A DNA stretch of 64,000 nt from Elysia crispata (taxonomy: Eukaryota; Mollusca; Gastropoda; Plakobranchidae): contig JAWDGP010001473.1 in NCBI GenBank assembly GCA_033675545.1, positions 360,001-424,000 of the forward strand, read 5' to 3'. Of this stretch, positions 1 to 15,650 are shown one piece after another; within the stretch, counting starts at the first letter, position 1, and the number at the start of each line of letters is the position of its first letter. A program made the translations under genes and the position numbers. The notes under the pieces are model-generated. The model was not told where the DNA came from and ran no database searches. It worked only from the letters and a program-made list of their open reading frames with translations.

Positions 1-1280
1 TTTAAAGTTGCCAATCCATCTTGCAATGTACGCGTATGGCCGTGAAACTTTGTCTCAATCAGTGTGTATATTAAAACATTATCACCAAAAATTTAAAAGA
101 TGACGCCAAAAAAATTATTCACAAAGTGTCCAAAAACTCTGTCTTTCTGGAGGAAAAAAAAAATTAAATTAGTTGCATGGATGATAAAACATTATTCAGA
201 ACTTGAAAGTATGTCAGTTTTCCCCTGAATTCACGCTAGGAACATAGTATTATAATAAATTATACATTATCCAATAAGATTAGTCAGCAATTTTTAAAAA
301 TCCCAACCCATCGATTGAGCACTTTTAACACCTATTATAATGCAGATTTAAGTAGATGGGCAACTACAATTCCCCCAAGTAAAGCATCTTTTAATATGAA
401 AAATACAGACTAAGCCACTCTCGAGTATTTCTTTCTATTGTGCAAAAAAAGTTACATGCCAGTACCGCTTCACATAAAAATTAAAAACGTTCCAAGAACA
501 ATTCTCGGGGAGAGATGAAAAAACAATAGTGAGTCAGTTTAACAGATTATGATAAGAGAGCTGCTCCAACAGTTAAAGAAAGCCCCAGTTCCAATGAAGA
601 AAAAAAACTGCAAGGACCATCGTTCATGTAGCAGCGTTCCAAATGAGGAGACATGTTTCCACAAACACACTGCATGGTTTCACACACACGCTTTCACCAT
701 TAATATATTAGAAACATCACAAACCATTGTTGATAGATACAAATGAATGATAAATGTAGATGTCACCATGAAAGAATTTTTTACAAACGCAAAAGTTGAA
801 ATGATAAAAGCATGATCTACAGCGAAACTGTACCGACTAAATTTTTGAAACTGTTATACTCTAAGATATTCATAAAAATGAAAAAAAAAACAAAAACAAT
901 AGAAGCAAGAAACTTGAAACATATCAGATTTAAATTAATAATTGTTAGCAGTCACTGCTAATGCCCTCACTGACTCCGTGATGAACTAAAATGAAACAGC
1001 TTTGTTTGCAAGTTAAGGATGAGTCACAAGAGATTCTGTCCTAATCCAAACCCGGCGAGACCGAGTGGGCCAGGCTCCACACTGAATCCGATGCTGCAGC
1101 CTCAGCCACGCCGGAATATCGATGGAACCAACGGCCAGGGGGAAAGTCTGAGGCTGGCACGCAGGTCAATAAATGGGCCGGACAGTATTGTCTCCACCCT
1201 GCTACCATCTCTCCCCCACCTCTTAGCTAATGAAGCTTTGACTGTCTCCCTCCCCCCAACCTCCCCCTCCCCCCCCCCAC

Positions 1281-1281
1281 C

Positions 1282-1332
<51 letters not shown>
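1281..1332. repeat. (CT)n microsatellite
   Basis: Nearly pure CT repeat following a C-rich stretch. Confidence 0.95.
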
Positions 1333-1334
<2 letters not shown>

Positions 1335-2497
1335 GCACACTTTTCTTCCACTTAAACTTCCTCTGCCTTTCCTTATGTCTCTCTCACAACTTTTCATCTT
1401 CATATATCCCCGCCACCCAAATCTCTCTTAGTCTTAGACACACAGACACACACATTTTCCACCATTCTTTTTTATAGTTCCTTTTTTGACTCTCTCTTCA
1501 TCACTACCTGTAAATCTCTAAGAGAGCACGTTTTTTCTTTCTTTTTTCTTTAAGAACAGTCGTTATCACTCTTTCCATATCATATAATAGTCGACTTTCG
1601 AAGGAGTTAAATTATTACGTTCATGCTGTGTGCCTTTATCTTGCCATGGCCCGATGGAGGCTTCGTTTCAAGAGGCGCAGTGTCGGTACTAAAAATACAG
1701 AGGATTTCCTAACACTATATTCAATGTGTCGAGCGAGGCTTAACAAAAATCGTGGTCCGGCTTAAATTAAAACAATTGGCTTTTAGAGGATTGATATCAA
1801 TCATTGGCATCGCTGCCACGTTTAACTTGTTCGTTATAAGGCTGTAGGTGATGCATGAGTGCGGGTTCGATCATCGTTACATCATAAAGTTTAGGGTTTT
1901 TTTTTTTGGCCCTGTATTTTGCATTATTTGTTTTAGCATTGTTAGGTATATATTAGTGATTACTTCCCTGTTGATTCTGCTTAGACAAAAGAGGAAAAAC
2001 TATCTCTCTTCCTTACTGAAGAAACAATGCCATTACATTTCTTTCTAAATTTTCTTTAAAAAAAATCCACAGTGGTAAGAAGATCTACGATCTTTCATCA
2101 ACAGTCTAGACAAAAAGGATTTGTATGCCTTACCACACAATAAAAACTTGTAAACATTCATCAACTAAAAGAAATCTAAGAGCTGCAGATCTGTAATTGC
2201 ACAGCAGTAGAGCAACTATATAGCAATGTGCCAATGTACATAGAACTAGGATTTCGTGGACTAGTAACCATTGCAAAGGACAAGGAGTAGAAATAGTACT
2301 TGTGGTGAAAGTAATGGCTGGAAATTACAATTAATAAAAATAATACTATAATTAGTGATGGTTGCAGCAGTGGCAATGGTGTAGATAAGGTTAGTTAAGA
2401 TAAATGGAATATTTTTCTCCTTGTACCGAGTTTGGACTTGTTAAAAAGAGGGTTAACAACCACTGAACTATTAATTTTGTTTAAATTTAACCCCTTA

Positions 2498-2528
2498 CCC
2501 CCCCCCCCCCCCTCTCTCTCTCTCTCTC
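2498..2528. repeat. C-run plus (CT)n
   Basis: A run of C followed by CT dinucleotides. Confidence 0.9.
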
Positions 2529-3378
2529 AAACAAAATTCGCCTCTTGGACTTGCTGACTCAATCAGCTGAGCAGAATCGATTGGAAGCACAGAGGCGCAG
2601 AGATAAAAAGCCACAAGGATTGCGTTGCACGTGGCGAGGAACAGACTTTAGCAACAAATTTACGGAGGTGGAGAGGTGTATGAGGGTTGTGGCGCAGTTA
2701 GCATGTTATGGGCAAGTCACCAGAGTTTGAGGATTGTTCGGCATACACTTCAATCTCAATCTCTGATGCAAGACAGATCTACCCATAAGCTTTTACGATA
2801 TATTATTGGGAATGTAAACATGTGTTGAAAAGGCGACAAAGGATTCCACGCTAGACTGCATGTTAAAAAATTGCGCCTTATTATACCCGCGATTTATTCT
2901 ACCACAAACTGTACCCACTTTCCTGTAAGTTAGTAATCAGTGATTGGTCATTCATCTCTCCCTTTTTTAATGAAGAAAGAATCAATATTTTAGTTATTGG
3001 TGGTTCACTAAGAATAAGCTATTGATGTCGTTTTTCTAAAAAAAACAACAACAAACAACTAAAAATTAAAATGAGACATCACAACCATTTCACGTTATCA
3101 ACGCAGAAGGACAGTGATCTCTGACATCCGGAGAAAGGAAAGATGTATTTATTAAGTTGGTACCGGTTCTTAGTATTGCTCATTAGTCATTCTGACAGAC
3201 TGCTACCTGTAACAAAATGCCACTTGAAGCTACATTCATTTCTAAATAGGGCTAAAGAGTCTTCTCAAAACTAAAATTCGTTCTTTACAACTCTTTCCTC
3301 TGGGAATTTAATAGCTTAAAAATGGTTTATCATAAGAAAAAAATAGGTGTATTTGGTTCAAACACCTCCTCCCCCCCC

Positions 3379-3398
3379 AAAAAAAAAAAAAAAAAAAA
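3379..3398. repeat. Poly-A tract
   Basis: Twenty A residues after a C8 run. Confidence 0.9.
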
Positions 3399-6300
3399 TG
3401 ATGGTGACTGTCGTTTTTATTACTGCTGTACCACAGTAAACCTTAGATCCAACAACCTCTGACTCAACATAATCTTGCCTTCAACACAAGGAAACATCCT
3501 CTATTTTTTCTCTCTTTAACCTGTTCTAAAAAAAATTCACAAAAAAGAACTTATCCTGGAAGTAGCCTTCAACAAAAAAAAACCCTGGATCTTGAACCCT
3601 ACAATATCTTATGCTTCTGTATGTATAAGTTTTCCAGCAAAACTACATCTGCAATTGAAATAGACCAAAATAAAAATCTACTTGCAAAGTTTCGTAACAA
3701 CTAGGCTTCACCAAACCTCAAATCCAATAAACTTTTCAACCAAACAACAGATCCATTAGGTCTGAGGTACTATACCATGAAACAACTAATCTAAAGCTAT
3801 TGTTCCATGGTTTTACAATCCTTGACAAAAACAATTGAAGTATCAAATGGCAAATCTAGCTGTGACTAGGGAACCATTTTTTCATTCTTTTCTAAAAAAA
3901 ACTGCATGAGCAAACATTCAGCATGTTGTGTTATAAATTGGTAACAATACCTTATTTGTATTGAGGGCTAAAGAATCAAAAACTTGTAATCTAAATCAGT
4001 AAGCTATTATTTTCCCAATTTCCTTTCATGGAATTTTCAAAATCTGATTTAATGTTTATTCAAGGTATTTATAAAGAAGCAAAATGCTTATTGAATTGTG
4101 TTATAAACTCTAGTTTCCATTTCAAACCAAATTTTCAAAAAAATTATTGAAATGCATGCTACGAGGCCCACATTGGATTAGAAAGAATAAGATAAAAATT
4201 AATGTGATGTGCCTCTTAAACGATAACCTCTAATATCATTTGTGTTCACAAACATCATTTACGATCGACTATTTCTTGGAGAGAAACATCCATTGTAAAT
4301 GTCGACATCACCTAGTTTACTCCTTTTCTCCACTGTGAGTTAAATGACAACTTGAAAAACTTAAAACACATGCAAAAAACAAAAACAAAAAACCTGCAGA
4401 CTTTTGCAACTCCTGTACTCATCTTTTCCATCAAGGAATTATGAATGTTTCATACACGATTGTGGCAGACATGAAGGTTTCAAGGAGGATGTCTGCTTTC
4501 GTTTCTCAACCATCTTGAGAGCTGTGTCACACTTGGTGACAGGCACTAAAGAATCAAAAAAATATTTTTTAACAAATCAAATATTTCTAAGAATGGTTAA
4601 GTACAAATCTTGCCTCAAGTTGGTATGTAAAATTGTTGCAGTATGAAGATCATTCATGGCAAAATTAAGTGAAGGTGAATCATTGTTAAAAGTCATCATT
4701 AAATTCTCCACATGACACGGTCAGGGAAAGATAAAAACAAGCATAAAAAGTGTTTTTAAAAGAGTAACTCTTTACAATATATATATATACTTTTATATTG
4801 ACTGAAAGACTCAAGGAAGCGATGAGTGACAAGAAACCTTTTATTGGCTGGTATATGTGTAAAAACAGTCTGACAAATTAGGCAGAGGATAAAGAATACA
4901 AACAATTTAACAGAGAGAAACGAGTAAAAGTATAAATTTAAAACAAATCTATCTTGAACACCCCCACCTCCACACCTGTACCTCCCCTTCCTCCCAAAAA
5001 GAGACATAATGTAACAAGAAGTCCAGCAATGGGTAGAATCCCTACACATTTTCTAAAAGAAAAAAAAGATGTCCATCAACATCGTCTATGCAACAAGTGA
5101 GAGATTCCTGCTTTATTTTTGAGTAAATAGATAAAAACGTCTATGTGCAGCAATGGTACATCAATTTATAAAATGAGAATTGGTAAATATTTTTACTCTT
5201 GTTTGTAATTCCTAATTCCCTACTTATTCTACTATTTCTACATTTCTGTATTTATAATGTTTGCATTTTCCCTCGTATTCATAACTGACTTGTCCTGAAA
5301 ACCTCTGTTGTGCAATAAGGTTTTGTGTGTCAACAACATGCTAAGTTACCTAGTTGAGATAAAGTAATGTTTACCAGCCCAACATTCTGAAGTATTTGAG
5401 TCAATATTCATTGTAGATTTAAATTATGTAATTTAAAGAACCAGCTTTGAGTACTTTCAGTCTAGAATAGAAATATCCATTTAGCATAACAAATCATAAC
5501 ATTGACAATTCTTTTGCATGCCTTGATTTTAATCTTGGTGGTAATTTCTACTCAACTTCACAAAATCATTAAGGAGTCAATAAAAAACATAACTGAATAC
5601 TGTAACTAGCAGACACAGTGACTGTTATTCATCACCTCATCATTGAGGACAAACACTACTACGAAAGGGTCTTTAAAATCTTTTGCATGTGCGCTTAGAC
5701 ATGGAGATATGTAGTATAATCTCTTTTCACATGACAGAGATAGACCCCTGCCAACACAGTAAGCATGGTTAGGCAGTTGACAGATTATCCAATGGCCCTA
5801 GACCTGTCATCATGCTGGTCAGTGACTGGAGCCATAGCACACACTCACAGTCACAGTTAACAGTGCATACCGTCACACATTCACAGACATGAAGCCAACA
5901 AACTAAATGCTGGCAGCTAGCGCCAAATCTAGATTACATGCCAGCTTATTTAAATAAAGAAAGTTTGTTTATAATTATTTCACTGTCTTAACAGTCTACA
6001 TATTTCTTTATCAAAGATATCTGTTTGTCTTTCGAGGGGTACGGAATATAAAAAAAATCGTACATTATTTGGGACCATTTTTCCTTTTTCCTCTGATACC
6101 ATAAATGGAACATTTAACATATTTTTCCCATTAACACATCTTTGAGGTATAAAAGAATGCTGAGCAATTTGTACAGTGAACTAGGGAAATGACATACTAA
6201 CTTAAGTATAAGTCATGACCAACTGTACATATGTTGTACCTTGATACTGACAAGATGCAAACAAAGTTGTACTAACTCTTGTTTTCAGGGTATAAAAACC

Positions 6301-9300
6301 TTTTCATCGTACTGAATAAAAATGATTCTCACAATTTTAACTTCAATAGAGTAAGAGAACACATTGTTCTACCTTGATAATTTATCTTGCGCCAATACTA
6401 ATGACCAAAATATAAAAACAAAAAAAAAAGAACATAAAAGAAATCAATTTCAGTGAACAACATGATCTTGTACTTCATAGGGCAGTTAAGTTTAACATTT
6501 CAACAAAGATGGTGCGCAAAAGTAGCTGTGGCCCTGAAAATAATATTATTCTGAATTAACATCAAATTTCATATGTTTCCTGATCTGAGTGGCTGCGAGT
6601 ATAGTCCACTTTTATCAAACTTAATGACTTAATGATGTCTTCTATTTAAAATTGTGTCAAATGGGTTATAATGTATCATGTAGTGAAAGAAAAAATTTTT
6701 CCCTACAAAATGAGAGGTAAGAGACATTAAATTCATAGCCATATTATCTTATTTATCTATTATCCGTTTTTCTTATTTGGCTTGTTTATATTTAAGTTTT
6801 GACACTTTTTTCCATTGTCTTCAAAATACACCTTTATCTTTTAAAAAAAGTTAACATGGCTTGCTTTTGAAACATCGATTTCAAAATTAATTCATCAATT
6901 CAATATGAGCATGATTTTGATTCATATTGGTCAATTTTATGATTTATAGCAGTGTCAACGGCTGAGAAGAAATAACAGTAAGAAGCATAACACTTAGAGA
7001 ATTCCAAATAGAATAATCAATAATGAAAATGGGAAAAAAATTGTATCAGAATATCAGAATGAATTGAACACAATAGGCCATAAAGTTGTCTGTTATAATA
7101 ACAAATGACTAGATTTACAGCCCTTAAAAAAAATATTATGGTCGTTTCGAACAGATTCTGTAAAAGACAGCAATTATCTAATTTGCTTGCATCAGAAAAG
7201 TACAGTGAACACTGTAACAAAGAAAACACTATGCTGCTCCCAGTTGACTACAACTTCAAGACCTATCTATACTGCACAAATTTCAAATTCATGAAAATTT
7301 AAAACATTTTAAAAAGTAAGGAATGAAGTGAGAAATTCAAAAGACAGGACTTACTAAAACATTTAAAACTTCAAATATAATACAGGACATTAAATTTAAA
7401 ATAAGGATTGACTAGTACTGATGGCAATCTAGTTAAAATGTCGTTTACTAGTAAAAAAAATTTGTTGTAAAATGAAAAAGTAATTCACAATCAATATATC
7501 TGCCTGACATTACAAACCATTGAAAAATATAGTTTATGGAAATATGTCATTAAAGGGAAACAGGTATTAGTTAAAATAGCCTAACTTATGTAAAAGCAAT
7601 ATGCTTTTGTTAAATCAATGTATTAAAATATTTGAATGACTAGACTACAAAAAATTTTTTAGTTCATACATAGGACTGCATTATGAAACTTCAATACAGT
7701 TAAGTTCATATGTAATTATGACACAAAAAGAAACCAATCTTCACAATAATCTTCTATAAACAAAATGGTAAAAGTTAAATGTGACATGTGTTGACTTAAG
7801 AATTGTCAATTGAACATGTTAGACTAATTAAGCACTTTTGCAGTCATTGTTCTGTATTTTCCTTACACTGTTGCACATAAAATGAAAAACAAACTTCAAA
7901 GCTATTGAATTTATGTAAATGTACCAAATTAATCGTTACAAAAAACTCCACATATTGTGCAAAGAAAAAAAAAAGTGGTACATTAAACAAACTTATAACA
8001 TATTGTGAAATGAACTACTAAAGTATAAAGCACAACAAATGTACACAATAAAAACTATCACTAATGAATCAGTACATAATCAATGGTTGCTCACTTGGAT
8101 AAAGGAATATTTACTCCATAGCTTTCCGCCTATTACAAAAAAAAATTGTTGCAAGAATGTCCAAACAAAGCAGAACATAGATAATTGCTATTGCTATGAA
8201 AGAAATAGATCTACCAAGGGCCACATGTATATGCCACTTCTGTAATAGCATATTTGACCTTAGTTAATCTCCTTGGTAAATCTGACAAATGAAACGGATG
8301 GATTTTTTTAAAACTTGCAAGATTCCTTCCTTAGGATGATAAAAATTGATATTGCTAAAGCTATACTGAGAATCTTGTACACCAATATTATTAACCTGAT
8401 TTAAATCACATTACAGGTATAAAAAGGCTTTGGATCACTGGTATTCAATCACTGACACTAATAACAGGTTGTCAGAAGTGAAAAAAAAATTTGTAAAAAA
8501 TTTGGAATAAGGAAGGATTTCACACATTGCACCAAAGCCACAGCCAAAATATCCAAGCAGAAATAAAACAGGGTTGTGCATGGAATTGACACAAATTGGA
8601 AAAAAGAACATGAAAAGAAAAATAAATGTGTTAAAACATGAGTCTGGGAAACTTTGTATATATATATGTACTTCATGGAACACACCATTCTCAGGCACAT
8701 TTAGTTAAAATACACTGAATAACAGAATGAATGACAACAAGATATGCTGCCACTGAATCAATTTGTATACCAATTTTTTTAAAATGCTTCTCCATTTATG
8801 CACATCCTCATCAAGTGAAACAACTTGATACCTCCAACCACTAGGACAATCTCATTGACTCAACAAAAGAACCAGAGTGCTCCCTAAACAGAACTGTCAA
8901 AGTACAACTGCCTTGCTCTCACCACAGATAAATTTAGGAACTTAAAGAAAAATGAAGATGAAGGTCATGGATTCATTGTAAAGAGAATCATTTTGACATT
9001 TTTATGTGCATTATGCAAGTCATACTCAAAAAGACTGAGATAAATTAATAAGTTTGAATCTCTTTATAATACTTGTTTTGTTTAGTCTTTTTTCAAATAT
9101 TCTGTGTAAAATAGAATAAATATTGGCGTAGAACGACTAAATCATGAACCCATGCTTTGGTGCGACAAAATTAAAAAAAAAAAGAAATGATGGATTAAAT
9201 AAGTAATTAAATGAATCTTTAAGCATAATGATCTACCCTAGAGGTCTTAGCTTTGAAAACAATCAAAATTTTGTTGAACCTAAGATTGTTGTTTTATCAG

Positions 9301-9760
9301 TACAAATTTTCAATTCTAGATTTTATAAACAAAATGAATAACCATATTTCATGCAGTATGCACTAACCAAATTGATTCATTAAACACCTTTGAAAACTTC
9401 ATTTTGGTCAGCATGGGTTTCATTGAGTATTTATACTGCTCAGCGGTAGAGATATTAACTTGCAGTATGTAAACATTAAAAGAAAAAATCCCAAGACTAA
9501 AACATTGTAGTATGATGACATGAACTCAAAGAGGTGAAGGTTACACTTACCAGTAGTTAAATAAACCAATACCAAAGTTTGCAAAACAAACTAAAAACAA
9601 CTCCACTCATCATTTAATGACATATGTACTAGTCATGGCAGGAAATTGAATTTTTGTCTTTACACGCCATTCTTACTTCTTTCTATTCTCCTTAGAAAAT
9701 AAAAAGTGTGTAGCTCATACTTCTGTTTTGCTAGGTTTGTAATATTAAAATTCCTTTTTT

Positions 9761-12700
9761 CTAAGGCTGGGCTGAGTGTGCATTGCTATCCCTTTCTGAG
9801 GGCAGAGATTCTGCTGTTCTCTCACGATCCTGACAAGTATTAGCCTCAACTGGCCCTGCTGAGCTGCTGTTAGGTTCTAGCGAAGAGGATGGGGGTGGTG
9901 GGGGCGGAACAAAAGACTCCTGGGAGGGAATAATGTGCTCTAAACTTTCTGGTTGTTGCTGAGAATGAGGAGGATCTGGTCCAGGGCCGGTAACAAACTC
10001 TGTATATGGTGGGGGGAGACTGGAATCATCCAGGGGCCAGACTGATGCTCCAGCACAGGCTGATGGAACCATCTGATCATTTTCTGGAGTGACAGAGAGG
10101 GAAAGAGAGGCTCTATATACGCTCAGCAATGCTTTTCACAGACAAAAGGTCTAAGAAAGGGTCTTTGCTTACGTACATTTTGATGTAGTGAAATGTTAAT
10201 TGGTCCCCATAAATCTGAGGCAATATGTTATGGAGGTTCAAATATTATAGGTTGATTGCATATCCATGTTTTACATTCAATTCATGATAAAACTTGTTCC
10301 TGACAAGTAGCTTATAAGCATCACTCAATCATTTCCTATTATTTATTTGTAAATATGGCGGGGAGATCTCTTAATGTACATTATCTGTTTTAAAACAGAT
10401 AGATTGTTGTTAGCTTATTTAAATAGACTTTTTTAGAATGAAATTTTCTATTGGAAATGAATTTTCTTAATAAAATATGTTTATTAGAGAAGTTGGGTCA
10501 AGTCTAAATACTTTTCTACAACTAGTGGGTCTAATGAAACAAAATTAGTTTCAAATGCAAAGGGTGAAGGTGAAGAACTGTCTCAAAGACACATTTGTAA
10601 GGTGGCCTGGAATTTTCAGGCGCATGTCGGAAATTACTGTTTTGAGCTATTGGGCTTCAAACATGAAAAATCAATTTTTCAAGGTTTCCCACTTTTAGCT
10701 TCATACGAACTATCAATCATTTTTCTGTCTTGTCAAAAAGTATCAAAGCCCAAAAGAAACTTTAAATATGCTTTATGGTGTTTTTGTGAAGATAACTGCA
10801 ACCCTGCATGAAAACTTTCTCTAACTTTAAACACGTTTTTCTCAGTTTCTCATTCCCCAGCTTTGTGTTTTAAGTTCTGGATCATATCTCAGCCAAATAC
10901 TAATATATTCTAAAAATTTCAACATTTATGCAGGGAATTGGTTAGGCTTTCAAAAAATATGGAAATCACAATTTGTCCAAACTAGTCATTGAGCCTGAAA
11001 ATTACAGTCCGCCTCACATTTATGCCACAGTAATGAGACTGAAGGGAAAAAAAATTGAAAATTGAGATCACCATTGTGAAGAAAACAGAGATGGATCGTT
11101 ATAAAAAATCAGTAGTGACAACAAAGGCTGTGGATGAGTTAACAAAATGCCAGGCATGGATATGACTGAACTAAAGTTATGTGACAGTAAGACTAAATTT
11201 TTACACGCTGACAAGATGATGTTCAAATATCAAAACCTATTTAGGAAGTAAAACAGGGATTCTCATGGAACAATACTTTTGTTAAAATTTTTGTTATTTT
11301 GAATAGGTTAGTTGTTCCTATTTACTTGGCTTCAGCAGAAATAGCTCATGCACTTCAAAACTAAAGTGAACATATGTATGAATCGGGACAGCAACTTATA
11401 GAAATAATTATATTCATGCCCAGTGCCATGAGAAACTTACCAGTTTTGCTCTGCCCAGGATAAGGAGGTAAACCTGTTTTGCCATTGACTGGATAAACAC
11501 CCGGCTGATTCACAACCTAAACATAAAAATAAAACCTTAAAAGTCACAATGGGATTTGGTTCAATTATAGAAAATAATTGATTTTAAAAACATAATGATT
11601 TGTGTATATCACAACAATTCCTTTACTCTTTGAAATTTCCTTCTAAATAATTATATGAAACAATGTAAATATTGAAATGCTAACAAAAACTACAAACTAG
11701 CATACTACCAAGTCAATTATGAGCAATGAAGAGATCTACAAAGTGACAAAAACTGAAGCTAAAATATTCACTCAGTTCATGAGATAAGAAAACAGTCTGG
11801 TGATGAACATATATTATATTTACAAGATAATACATAAAAATTAGCCACATCCTAGGTTACCTCAGCATATGCAGGAGGCATACTGGCAACCAATGGTGGC
11901 TGGTGATACTGGGGTACAGGATACATGCCCACATTGCCAGGACCATTGTAAGCAAAGAAATTGAACTGTCGACCACTCCTTTCCTGACCCCGGCAGTTAC
12001 TTCCTGCATGTGCAGGGCTAATGGTAGGGGAAAGGCCTGTGGGGGAAGAACCTGGACTATGTGAGAGCATGGCCAGGCGGCGGCGCCGATAGTATCCGCA
12101 GCCACCAAAGCAAGACATCATCATGAAGATTACCAGAAACCTGGAAATAGTCAGGGTTAGAACACAGATATGAAATTATTTGCTTTTGACAGTTTAAGTA
12201 AAAGAAAAATGTCAGTTTAAATAAAGCCAAGATGACAGCTTTCTCAATAAATGTTATTCTCAGCTCAACAAAAACATTTAAAAAAAAATTAAAAAGAAAA
12301 AATAAAAAAAATTAGGAAAAATAACAGGAAATTAAGATAAAAGCAGGAAGCGGACAAGAAATATTTTTCATAGATTATCTACCTAAGAAAATGAACTAAA
12401 TACTCTTTAACTAACTCACCAAAAGTACCACATGTTCCAAACTTGTAGACGAAAGTGTTTACTCTGCATCAAGCTGTCATAGCAGCATCCTTTCCTTGTC
12501 TCGCAACATTTTGATGGTGAGTCGCAGCTGAGTGTAGAAGGGACATAAAGAGGTTAAATGAATCAGGACCCAATTTCTTGAAATGAAAGGAGTCAAAAAC
12601 AATTACTATTCGCCAAAATACAGCAAAACAGCAATTTCTTGAAGGTTAGGATTAAGCATGACTGAAAGATATTCATGAGAATTAACTATATGAATTTAAA

Positions 12701-13558
12701 AAAAAACAAAAACAAAAACAAAAACCCAGACTTTTTTTATTCTAACTGAAATTTTTACAGAGTGTTTGTGTTGTCTGCTGCAGCAATTTGTCTCCATGTC
12801 TAATAAGATCTAGATTTTAGATCAAGTAATGACACATAAGCCAAACTATAATAACCTTTGTAATGAATGCATAGAGTATTTTTATTCCTGTTGATAAGCC
12901 TAGTAGAGACTTACGTACTGAATCAAAACAGTTTATATGTTATGCAGGAGAGAATATGCTTTAAAAATACATAAATAATGACTTAAGAAAACCATCTTTT
13001 GCAACGGTAAGTAAAGTAGGGATGGTTCAAGCAGGAAAGTAAGGATACTGTACTGTAAAAAGATGTGCAAAGACAGATATCAAAGGTAACTCCCAAAGGT
13101 TTCTTTACTGAGCAAGCATAAATCAAAGTGGAGGGAATAAATATAGGGTTTAACTGAAGTAGAGAGTTATATGAGCCAGAAAACCTTCACCACAATGAAG
13201 TTAAAGAAAGCAATAAAGACTACTTATTATCAGCTGCTAAGATTTTACCAATGGAAACCCCTGATCATTTGGGAAAAGTGTTTGAAGCGCTCAAAATTCA
13301 GTACAATTGAGATGTCTCATTGGGAGCTCCATCAACTCAATAATAAAATTTCTGCGCTAAATTTGAAAAGCACTATGAGTCAAAGATGAAGGGGTGTCAA
13401 AAATGACTGCAGAAAACTACCTCGACCACCGCTACAACTGCTACTATTACTACTAAATCTACTGCTACTACAACTATTACTACTAAATCGACTGCTGCTG
13501 CTACTGCTACTGCTTCTGTTTCTTCTTCTTCCTTTTTCTTCTTCTTCTTCTTCTTCCA

Positions 13559-13630
<72 letters not shown>

Positions 13631-14647
13631 ACACCACTACCACTAATACTGCTGCTGCTGCTGCTGCTCCTGCTCCTGCTGCTACTGCTACTGCTACTGC
13701 TACTGCTACTGCTACTGCTACTGCTACTACTACTACTACTACTACAATCCTCCTACTATCACTACTGCTAACACCAACATTAAATGCAGGTACTTATTTT
13801 TAGTATTTCATGATTGGTATTCAATTGTACTTACTATGAGCCGTCATTGCAGTGCTCACCAAACACCTGAAATAAAAAAAATAAAAAAATAAAGGTTAAA
13901 AGATAAAATTTACTTAGAGTTCAATGTATACTTACCGGAAATCACAAAAATCAACGAATATGATATTCCATATTGCTCTAAAATTCTTGACTTCAAGTGA
14001 AATGTGACTCCACATGGGTACAGTAAACAAGTGCTGTCAAAGTAAAGTTATTTTAATACTTCTAATAAAGTAAGCCTATTTCACTTGTAAGACTAAGAAT
14101 GACCATCTCTGGGTCGTATAGGGAAAACAAGACACAGTAATTTATCGTTTTAGTCTCTTCCACTTTTTTGTTTTATTTTTCTTATTGGTTTTTTTTTTTT
14201 TAACTTCGCCTTTTGCATTTATGCGTCGGAGTTAAGTCCAGCGCGCAAAAAAGAAAATTGCGAATCATTTTGAGTACAGGTTCGGCTGTGCTACATCATT
14301 CGGTGTGGTGTAGTAGTCTATTGCCAGAGTGGACCAGAAAGAGTTTCATGACTTGGACGGTGTGAAACTGTATGTGTGTGTTTTAGAGTTTGTAATCTAG
14401 AGCCATGTTGGTACCTATCGGTTTGAGAGGACTGCATGCTGATAATAAGGGTCCAGATTTTTAATCGACATGATCGTAAAACTAGAAATAATTTACTATT
14501 TATTGGAATATTATCAGCTAATAAGTTTTCTACCATCACGTAAAGATCATGATTGCATTTGCTTGATTATAGTTACAGGATGAATTTCATGCTCTTTTTA
14601 GTCAGTGATGTAAAAAGATAGATAGATAGGTAGATAGACAGATAGAT

Positions 14648-14742
<95 letters not shown>

Positions 14743-15563
14743 AAATAAAACATCAGCAGACCAGTAAGCTTGTTGGGTGACATTCTAAAATATGAATATA
14801 ATTATTTCCTCTTGCTACTGGCTGAAGAAATGCCTCTCTGACTGTACAGCTTTACTTACCGAACGGTTAGACAAAGAAAATCCCAAATACATGTCCACAG
14901 CAGAAAGCTTGGAGAAATTTTAACCAATTTGCCGAAATAACTTTATTCTCTTTCAACAATTTAAAGCTGGGAAGAACTCTTGAACTTTACGTGGAAAAAC
15001 ATTCCCTCTGTAGTTATGGTTTGCCTCTGCAACGTCCAATCTCCGGGTTTCTTCGATAACAAAACCTTTTAGATTTCCGGAGTGTGCGACTGTCTATGAA
15101 CCACTTAAAGATGCGGGGCGAAGAGGAGGCAACAACAATGATACTAACTAGACCTAAAACTCAATGAAAGACAAACCCGCTCCGGTTATAACATCACAAA
15201 ATGGATTGAAATCCGCGACGCATGCGGTATGGCTGCACAGTTAATGTAGCTTGTACTCGTGTGACGGTTGGCTGCTGCTAATCCATAATTTCGAAATTAC
15301 TGCACAATGCATCGGGGAGTTTGAGAGGCACCGAAAATCTATAGAAGGCAGCAAGCAGCCGAAGACATGTGTTCAATACAATAACCAGACAGAACCAATC
15401 TGCGCTCAGTTCCTAAACAGGTTAACAAAAGGTATTATGATCAATACCCGAGGATCTAATACAGTGACACTCAGTTGGGACGGCCAGGTGACAGTGTTCG
15501 TTACACATAATTTAATAAGTCTAATTGCCTTTGCAAAATACGACGTGTGAGTGAAAAGGGGCA

Positions 15564-15650
<87 letters not shown>

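Larger units (their letters stand above)
1..9760. other. AT-rich region without supported genes
   Basis: Only short, low-complexity frames are seen. Two more GC-rich patches (about 1040-1230 and 2540-2720) have short open frames that match nothing I recognise. Both sit beside C/CT tracts. The right end may hold the 3'UTR of the VOPP1-like gene. Several minus-strand AATAAA words exist (for example near 5111), so its end cannot be fixed. Confidence 0.4.

Noticed and set aside
1019..1477. 152-codon frame with a Pro-rich start
   Set aside because: The second half is the (CT)n tract, and the first ~80 codons resemble no family I know. Lack of splice signals or a conserved motif makes it unsupported.
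1850..1885. B-box-like GGTTCGAT
   Set aside because: No convincing A box or tRNA fold around it.
2545..2730. 61-codon GC-richer frame
   Set aside because: No recognisable motif, no splice context, and it follows directly after a C/CT microsatellite. Could be a decayed repeat.
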